From: Phycisphaerales bacterium
Lineage (GTDB): Bacteria > Planctomycetota > Phycisphaerae > Phycisphaerales > SM1A02
Assembly: GCA_029246705.1 (NCBI GenBank)
Contig: JAQWMQ010000008.1
Coordinates: forward strand, 62,001 to 126,000
Direction: 5' to 3'
Length of the DNA: 64,000 nt
A program made the translations under genes and the position numbers. The notes beneath the pieces are model-generated. The model saw nothing but the letters and a program-made list of their open reading frames with translations, made no database searches and was not told the DNA's origin. This document shows positions 58,387-64,000 of this stretch, piece after piece; positions within the stretch are counted from its first letter, which is position 1, and each line of letters starts with the position of its first letter.

Positions 58387-59634
58387 TCAGTTTCTCATGA
58401 CCGGCGGCGTGTGTTTGATCTGGTGTGCTTCATGAAGCGTGATTCCACCGCTTCCCGGTGGGATCTCGATCTCAAGACGCTTCGGGAGAAGGGTCTTCTC
58501 CAGAATGACGCGGTGAAGAACCGATCCATCGAGAATGACGGTCAACCTGCGACCCTCGACGTCGATGATCAACTCGTGTTCACCCTTCGAATCGGATGAA
58601 TCGGAACCTGCGCCTTCAGAGACCACCGGGTATCGGATCTCTTCTTTTTTGACACCTCCGGTCACGGGTGAACTCGTCTTCGATGATTCGCCTGAAAGAT
58701 CAAAGACGACAACGTTCGTATCGGTATCTTCCGGGTGGAGACGCATCACCGCCCGGCCATCGAGATCACAAGAAAGCCGGATCGTGGTGTTTGCTCCCCC
58801 AAGCGGAGTGTCGATGAAGGCCGATTCCCCTCCAGATCGAACGACGATGGAACCGTCCGGGTGTCGTGACACTCCGACCTGACCACGCCATGTCTTCATG
58901 GGGACGAAGCTGCTCGTGCCGTTGTCGAGCACGCGCAGGTCCTTCCAGCGAACATCACAGTTTCCACTGTGCACCTGGAACGCGATCATGCCGTCCATGT
59001 CGGCGAAGTCGATGACGTCGGCACAAGGGACACCATTCACCCAGGAACGCACATGCGGGCCGTGGCATTCGATCCTGTAGTGGTTCCATTCCCCGGCCTT
59101 GAATGCGTTTCTTGCAGCTTCATCATCGGCAAGTGAATGAATCCAACCTCTTCGAAGTTCATCGTAGAGACCACCGGACCAGCTGCGTTGGCTTGAATCG
59201 ACCTCGAGCTGGTACCCACGAACGCCACTGTTCCGGACACCGGGCTTCGGTTGATGGCTCCTCACCTGCCAACCGGAGTTTCCATTGGCATTGATCATGA
59301 CCTCTCCCTCGAGAATGAAGTCCCCGAAGGTCCGTTCACTCATGAGGAACGTGTTGCGAGCGGAGTTGCCGCGGCCATGGAGATCGCCCTCGTCGCGATC
59401 GATCACCGCATCCCCCCCGACGACCCGCCAGCCTTCAAGTCCCCGGGCCGGAAGCAGGCTGACGAATCCGCGGTCATCACCTGCCGGCGGCATGCCGTTC
59501 TCACGGATCGTGAAGGTTCGACCATCCCGCTCCGTGGTGTCGGCTGCTTCCTGCGGTTCCTGGGCTGCGGCGTGGCCAACGAGAAGAAAACCGATCATGA
59601 GTTGATGCACGTGTTTTCCGAAGTGGCGTTCCAT
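58387..59634 (-). CDS. Secreted 3-keto-disaccharide hydrolase (DUF1080) domain protein
   Basis: A 415-residue protein with a signal peptide (LMIGFLLVGHAAAQ). Residues about 60-245 are a DUF1080 jelly-roll: GFVSLLPARGLEGWRVVGG, FGDFILEGEVMINANGNSGWQVRS, GYQLEVD, EWNHYRIECHGPHVRSWVNGV, GMIAFQVHSGNCDVRWKDLRV. The family has 3-keto-disaccharide hydrolase members and is abundant in planctomycetes for polysaccharide breakdown. The C-terminal 170 residues form a second beta region of unknown type. Divergent from the sulfatase gene with 48 bases between starts, so both may share a regulatory region. Confidence 0.87.
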   Translation of the reverse strand: MERHFGKHVHQLMIGFLLVGHAAAQEPQEAADTTERDGRTFTIRENGMPPAGDDRGFVSLLPARGLEGWRVVGGDAVIDRDEGDLHGRGNSARNTFLMSERTFGDFILEGEVMINANGNSGWQVRSHQPKPGVRNSGVRGYQLEVDSSQRSWSGGLYDELRRGWIHSLADDEAARNAFKAGEWNHYRIECHGPHVRSWVNGVPCADVIDFADMDGMIAFQVHSGNCDVRWKDLRVLDNGTSSFVPMKTWRGQVGVSRHPDGSIVVRSGGESAFIDTPLGGANTTIRLSCDLDGRAVMRLHPEDTDTNVVVFDLSGESSKTSSPVTGGVKKEEIRYPVVSEGAGSDSSDSKGEHELIIDVEGRRLTVILDGSVLHRVILEKTLLPKRLEIEIPPGSGGITLHEAHQIKHTPPVMRN

Positions 59635-59682
59635 GATTCAATGGTAACGAGCGATGGGACCAATCCAATGTAGGATCATTCC

Positions 59683-61149
59683 ATGAAGACGATCACCCCC
59701 GGACTTCTCCTGATCCTTCTGTCGATGGTCCTCCACGGATCCGTTCGTGCCGCGCTTGCGGACGAACCACCCAACATCATCCTTATCCTCGCCGACGACC
59801 TGGGGTCCGGTGATATCGGTGTCTTCAACACTGAATCGCGCATTCCCACGCCCAATCTCGATCTTCTTTCCCGCCAGGGCATGCGATTCGACGATGCTCA
59901 TTCACCCAGTGCAGTCTGCACGCCCACTCGATACGGCCTGCTCACCGGTCGATATGCATGGCGATCCCGGTTGAAACAATGGGTGCTCAATGGAAATTCC
60001 CGTCTCCTGATCGATGACGGTCGCCCAACCCTTCCCTCGGTCCTGGCTGAATCGGGGTACGCCACCAGTGGAGTCGGCAAGTGGCACCTCGGTCTCGGAA
60101 GCGAACAACCGGTCGACTACGGTCGACCCTTCGATTCAGGCCCGCTCACGATTGGATTCAGCCAGTACGAGGGCATTCCCGCGTCCCTGGACATGGAACC
60201 ATACGTGTGGATCGTCGGTGATTCACTCGAAGCCCCACCCACATCGGAGCTCGAGCGCAGCGAACACCGGCGACAGGGCGGAGGCGGCTTCTGGCGCAAG
60301 GGTCGGTCGGCGCCTGGTTTCGACATGAACGATGTCCTGCCCCGGATCGGTCGGACCGCATGCCGGATGGTGACCAACCTCGCTGGTGATGATCATCCCT
60401 TCCTTCTATACATCCCCCTGACCGCACCACACACGCCATGGATGCCCGACGAGGAACATGCCGGACGAAGCGAAGCCGGCCACTACGGGGACTTCGTCGC
60501 GATGGTCGACACCACTGTGGGTTCGATCCTGGACTGTCTCGAGAGAACGGGTGTCGCGAAGGACACCATCGTCATCTTCACCAGCGACAACGGCGCGCAC
60601 TGGCCGACCACGGATGTGAGGACATACGGTCATGCCGCAAACCTCGATCTACGTGGCCAGAAGGCCGACATCCACGAGGGCGGACATCGCGTCCCCCTCA
60701 TCGTGCGGTGGCCCGGGCGGATTGCCGCCGATTCCATCTCATCGGAAACCATCTGCCTGACCGACGTCTTCCCCACGCTTGTCGCTGCAGCAGGAGCGGA
60801 ACTTCCCGATGGAGCTGCCCCTGATGGCGTGAACCTGCTGCCGGTACTGCGCGCGACCGGCGAACCCACGGATCACCGTCGAGGAATCATCCACCACTCG
60901 GGTGACGGGATGTTCGCGATTCGTTCGGGCCGCTGGAAACTGGTCGAAGGTCTTGGTTCCGGAGGCTTCACCAAGCCGGCACGCATCGAAGTCCCCGACG
61001 GAGAAGTCGGTTTCCAGCTCTACGACCTCGATGCCGACCCCGCTGAATCCGTCGACCTGGCATCGGATCTGCCTGAGGAAGTGATCAGGCTTCGATCGCT
61101 GCTCGAGGAGATCCGATCTTCTCAACGGAGTGTCAGGCGGTCAGAGTGA
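59683..61149 (+). CDS. Secreted sulfatase (arylsulfatase family)
   Basis: A 488-residue secreted type I sulfatase. Signal peptide (LLLILLSMVLHGSVRAALA). Formylglycine site C79 in CTPTR with the LLTGR continuation, calcium ligands D38 and D39 in LILADDLGSGD, then GKWHLG and the C-terminal metal site in FTSDNGAHW. It removes sulfate from glycans or aryl esters after Cys conversion by a formylglycine enzyme, not seen here. Planctomycetes carry many such genes for sulfated algal polysaccharides. Divergent from the DUF1080 gene; both would act on glycans. Confidence 0.94.
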   Translation: MKTITPGLLLILLSMVLHGSVRAALADEPPNIILILADDLGSGDIGVFNTESRIPTPNLDLLSRQGMRFDDAHSPSAVCTPTRYGLLTGRYAWRSRLKQWVLNGNSRLLIDDGRPTLPSVLAESGYATSGVGKWHLGLGSEQPVDYGRPFDSGPLTIGFSQYEGIPASLDMEPYVWIVGDSLEAPPTSELERSEHRRQGGGGFWRKGRSAPGFDMNDVLPRIGRTACRMVTNLAGDDHPFLLYIPLTAPHTPWMPDEEHAGRSEAGHYGDFVAMVDTTVGSILDCLERTGVAKDTIVIFTSDNGAHWPTTDVRTYGHAANLDLRGQKADIHEGGHRVPLIVRWPGRIAADSISSETICLTDVFPTLVAAAGAELPDGAAPDGVNLLPVLRATGEPTDHRRGIIHHSGDGMFAIRSGRWKLVEGLGSGGFTKPARIEVPDGEVGFQLYDLDADPAESVDLASDLPEEVIRLRSLLEEIRSSQRSVRRSE

Positions 61150-61164
61150 ACGCCTCGGGGCTGG

Positions 61165-61407
61165 TCAGTTCGACATCGATTCAAGCAGATCATTGATCCC
61201 ATTGACCGAGTCGAGGTTCTCGATCGTCGCCTTCTCGGCCGAGATCCGGATGTTGAACGTGCTCTCAAGAACGGTGATCAACTCGAGCAGCGCGAAGCTG
61301 TCGATCAATCCTGATGAGAACAAGGGGTCTGCATCGCCGATCTTGGTGACATCCAGTCGAAGGGCATCCTTCAGGACGGCTCGAACGGCTTCTTTTTGAT
61401 CACTCAT
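61165..61407 (-). CDS. Free-standing acyl carrier protein
   Basis: An 80-residue carrier protein; the phosphopantetheine Ser is in GLIDSFALLELI, with acidic helix 1 (EAVRAVLKDALRLD) and helix III. Start ATG 61407 (MSDQKEAV) with GGAG about 11 bases before it; the longer frame to 61497 adds unrelated sequence. This is not the primary fatty-acid ACP by context: no fabD, fabG or fabF is near, and DSF... lacks the usual DSLD. Such orphan carriers may serve modification of lipids or polysaccharides. Convergent with the sulfatase gene. Confidence 0.82.
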   Translation of the reverse strand: MSDQKEAVRAVLKDALRLDVTKIGDADPLFSSGLIDSFALLELITVLESTFNIRISAEKATIENLDSVNGINDLLESMSN

Positions 61408-61578
61408 GCTTGGGGGTCTCCAGGGAAAGCCATGAGACTGTCCATCGACCGGGAATGGACCTGAAGGCGATGAAACAAACAGAATTACACCAATCATCGG
61501 AATTCTCGGACGAAATCCTGCCTGGATCCCGTCTTCGTTCGGGGGAAACCAAGGGGTGCATCTCCTAGACTTGGTGTC

Positions 61579-64000
61579 ATGAACCTCCCCTCGCCCATGA
61601 TCGATCTTCCCAAGCTCCTCATCCTCACCTGTGTTCTGGGGCTTCTCACGACGGTTGACCCGTGCCTGGCCCAGAATGGTGATCGACCAGGTGAGATCCA
61701 GGCCCCACTCCCCGATGCTTTCAAGCGGGATGCAGCGCTTCCAAGGTCACCGGAGGAGGCACTCCGATCCTTCCAGCTGCAACCCGGCTTCCGGATTGAA
61801 CTGGTGGCTTCGGAACCGATGATCGAGGACCCGGTCGCGATGGCTTTCGACGAGTCGGGCCGGCTCTGGGTGGTCGAGATGCGTGGATACATGAACGACA
61901 TCGAGGGTTCCGATGAGACCCAGCCCATCGGGCGGATCGTCGTTCTGGAGGATGTCGATGGTGATGGTCGCATGGATCGATCGACTCCTTTCCTCGAAGG
62001 GCTCGTTCTTCCACGGGCGATCACTCCCGTCGACGGCGGCGTGCTCTACGTCGAACCACCCCACCTGGTCTTCGCTCGCGATCTCGACGGCGACCTGGTC
62101 GCCGATCGGACTCGGATCGTTGCATCCGGTTTCGCCGGAATCGAGAACCCCGAACATGCCGGCAACGGACTTGCCTGGGGCATCGACGGGTGGCTCGAGT
62201 GTTCGCAACACCCTTTTCGATACCGGTTTCACGATGGCGAGGGTGAGGTGGAACTGCAGCGGGTCCGTCCGCACGGCCAGTGGGGCATCGCCATCGATGA
62301 CTTCGGTCGGTGCTGGTACTCGCCCAACTCCGAACCACTGCTCGTGGATCTCCATCCCAAGCACTACGCAGCACGCAACCCGAACCAGTCCGGCTTCAAC
62401 GGAGTCGGCCAGGCGGTGGCGACCAACAAGCGGGTGAAGCCGATCATGCGGACCCCGGGGGTCAACCGTGGGTATCAGAACGCAACCCTCGATGATGAGG
62501 GCAAGCTGGCCAGCTTCACCGGAGCCTGCGGTACCGGCGTGTATCGAGACACGATTCTCGGTGAGGACGTCGAAGGCGACATCTTCGTCGGCGAGGTTGC
62601 CGGCAACCTCGTCAAGAGATTCGACATCCGCCCCGACGACAAGAAGACGATCGCCGCTCACCCCGTCGATGACCCCGTCGAGTTCATCACTTCGACCGAC
62701 GAACGCTTCCGACCCGTGCAGGTCATCACCGGCCCGGACGGTGCGCTGTACGTCTGTGACATGTACCGGGGGATCATCCAGCACCGGATCTTCATGACCT
62801 CCTTCCTGCGCAAGCAGGTAGAGGATCGCGGCCTCGAGCACCCTGCCGCACTCGGTCGGATCTGGCGGGTGGTACCGGAAGACGGGCAACTGCGATCGGT
62901 CCCGGATCTCTCCTCCGTCGCCGACGAGGAATTGGCGATCTTCATCGAACATCCCAACGGAACCATCCGCGATTCCGCCCAGCGACTGCTCACCGAACGC
63001 CGTGCCATCGATGTCGCACCGATTCTTCGCGAAACCATGGTGAATTCGACCCTTGAACGCGATCGCCTGCGTGCACTCTGGACCCTCGGCACGATCGGGG
63101 CGGTGAACAAGGATGACCTGATCCTCGCTTCCCGAGACTCATCGAGTCATGTCAGGCGCGCCGCCCTGCAGGTCGCCGAGGAGTCACTCGAGGATCTGGA
63201 GATACTCGAACTCTGCGCGAAACTCGCCACCGACAGTGATGACTTCGTTCGGGTTCAGTCCGCGCTTTCACTGGGCGGATCTGAAATCGACGAGACCCTC
63301 GTCATGATTCCGGAGATCTTCGAGGAGAATTCAAGGATGCGCCCGATGCGAAGCGCGGTCCTCTCGAGCCTGGCCGGTCGGGAAGAGCGTCTTTTCGAGC
63401 TCATCGAGGAGCAGGATCTCCTGGCCGAGCGTACGCCCGCGAATCGCGCGCTGCTCGCGGATGTGGCGGACTCGATCCTTCGAAGCCGTGACCGGGAACT
63501 CAACTCGGCGCTGCTCGCCTTCGGGGCACGGCGTCCCGAGAATCGCGAGTGGCACCTGCGTACCATCCTCGACCGCACCGGTTCGACCATGCGCTTGAAT
63601 TCAAAGACACCCCGCAAGGTCCGGGTCTCCGCACCCCCGCGAGGCTGGCCTGAACTGATCGCTCGCGGCGAGACCCCCATCGGGCAGCGTGCACTCGCCA
63701 TCGACGAACACCTGCTCTGGCCGGAGCGCGAGATGTTCCTCGCCGACGATGTCGGCAACAGCGTCGATTTCAGCGACCCATCATCGGTCGTGGCCCGGGG
63801 CAAGCGAATCTACGTCCAGTGCCTTTCCTGCCACCAGGCGAATGGTCGTGGTCTCTACCCGGTCTATCCACCACTTGTCGACAGTGAGTTCGTGCTCGGC
63901 GACCCCGCTCGTCTTGCCGCGATCATCATGCATGGTCTCGAAGGTCGGATAGAGGTCGAGGGTCGTCACTACAACCAGCAGATGCCACCAGCTCCGATCA
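61579..64000 (+). CDS. PVC-type heme-binding CxxCH membrane-bound dehydrogenase, 3' end missing
   Basis: Open from ATG 61579 to the end of the window (807 codons visible). It has a signal peptide (LLILTCVLGLLTTVDPCLAQ), then a seven-bladed beta-propeller sugar-dehydrogenase-like domain (residues about 75-420; GRLWVVEMRGYM, VLEDVDGDGRMDRS, NPEHAGNGLAWG, GPDGALYVCDMYRG), HEAT-like helical repeats (about 440-650), and a c-type heme motif CLSCH at 748-752 (63820-63834). This is the planctomycete-specific heme-binding dehydrogenase family thought to oxidise sugars in the periplasm. The gene continues beyond the window. Its substrate is unknown. Confidence 0.93.
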   Translation, partial: MNLPSPMIDLPKLLILTCVLGLLTTVDPCLAQNGDRPGEIQAPLPDAFKRDAALPRSPEEALRSFQLQPGFRIELVASEPMIEDPVAMAFDESGRLWVVEMRGYMNDIEGSDETQPIGRIVVLEDVDGDGRMDRSTPFLEGLVLPRAITPVDGGVLYVEPPHLVFARDLDGDLVADRTRIVASGFAGIENPEHAGNGLAWGIDGWLECSQHPFRYRFHDGEGEVELQRVRPHGQWGIAIDDFGRCWYSPNSEPLLVDLHPKHYAARNPNQSGFNGVGQAVATNKRVKPIMRTPGVNRGYQNATLDDEGKLASFTGACGTGVYRDTILGEDVEGDIFVGEVAGNLVKRFDIRPDDKKTIAAHPVDDPVEFITSTDERFRPVQVITGPDGALYVCDMYRGIIQHRIFMTSFLRKQVEDRGLEHPAALGRIWRVVPEDGQLRSVPDLSSVADEELAIFIEHPNGTIRDSAQRLLTERRAIDVAPILRETMVNSTLERDRLRALWTLGTIGAVNKDDLILASRDSSSHVRRAALQVAEESLEDLEILELCAKLATDSDDFVRVQSALSLGGSEIDETLVMIPEIFEENSRMRPMRSAVLSSLAGREERLFELIEEQDLLAERTPANRALLADVADSILRSRDRELNSALLAFGARRPENREWHLRTILDRTGSTMRLNSKTPRKVRVSAPPRGWPELIARGETPIGQRALAIDEHLLWPEREMFLADDVGNSVDFSDPSSVVARGKRIYVQCLSCHQANGRGLYPVYPPLVDSEFVLGDPARLAAIIMHGLEGRIEVEGRHYNQQMPPAPI

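Noticed and set aside
61747-62952. 401-codon minus-strand frame
   Set aside because: It is antisense to the CxxCH protein, whose beta-propeller and heme motif are clear on the plus strand.

Overview
The window looks like a moderately GC-rich chromosome segment from a marine planctomycete, most likely class Phycisphaerae. This is inferred from gene content only. The pointers are a heme-binding CxxCH dehydrogenase-like protein of PVC type at the right edge, a sulfatase beside a 3-keto-disaccharide hydrolase (DUF1080) protein, a long MoxR/DUF58/VWA operon, a VIT-VWA protein coupled to an ECF sigma factor, and many small single-helix membrane proteins. Genes are tightly packed, often with 4-base ATGA overlaps. 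No rRNA, tRNA, CRISPR array, insertion sequence or prophage was recognised by eye.

Layout. 1-2.9 kb: 3' part of a nucleotide-sugar dehydrogenase, an MBL-fold hydrolase and three small membrane proteins. 2.9-9.7 kb: sugar/aldehyde locus with a eukaryote-like long deoxyribose-phosphate aldolase, a polyphosphate-glucokinase-like ROK kinase, a catalytic aldehyde dehydrogenase followed by a truncated non-catalytic ALDH (together like a split ALDH16), and a GH35 relative that seems to lack its nucleophile. 9.9-13.7 kb: TolC-like channel and HlyD-like adaptor without a pump. 13.8-18 kb: ECF sigma factor overlapping a 1212-residue VIT-VWA membrane protein. 18-25 kb: lgt, trpD (unusual start), rarD, comEC. 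25-28.3 kb: EutC-like and EutB-like enzymes divergent from an aminotransferase.

28.3-41.9 kb: an eight-gene operon read on the minus strand: MoxR ATPase, DUF58, BatA-like, VWA/amidotransferase-like, a DUF4175-like protein with about 37 Ser-Gly-Glu/Gln triplets, a poly-Gln secreted protein, a secreted prenyltransferase-fold protein and an NPCBM-like protein. This is the strongest candidate for an undescribed system: a AAA+ chaperone with three VWA-type membrane partners and several low-complexity or secreted clients.

42-47.3 kb: mutM, a low-GC gene-free stretch with a perfect DnaA box (candidate oriC), dnaA, an RNase Z-like hydrolase, an HPt protein and a response regulator-GGDEF protein. 47.3-54.9 kb: recO, HDOD-GGDEF, M16 protease, sulfotransferase, lipA, a cluster of hairpins and three minus-strand small genes. 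54.9-64 kb: asnB, an anion transporter, DUF1080, sulfatase, an orphan acyl carrier protein, and the start of the CxxCH protein, which runs off the right edge.
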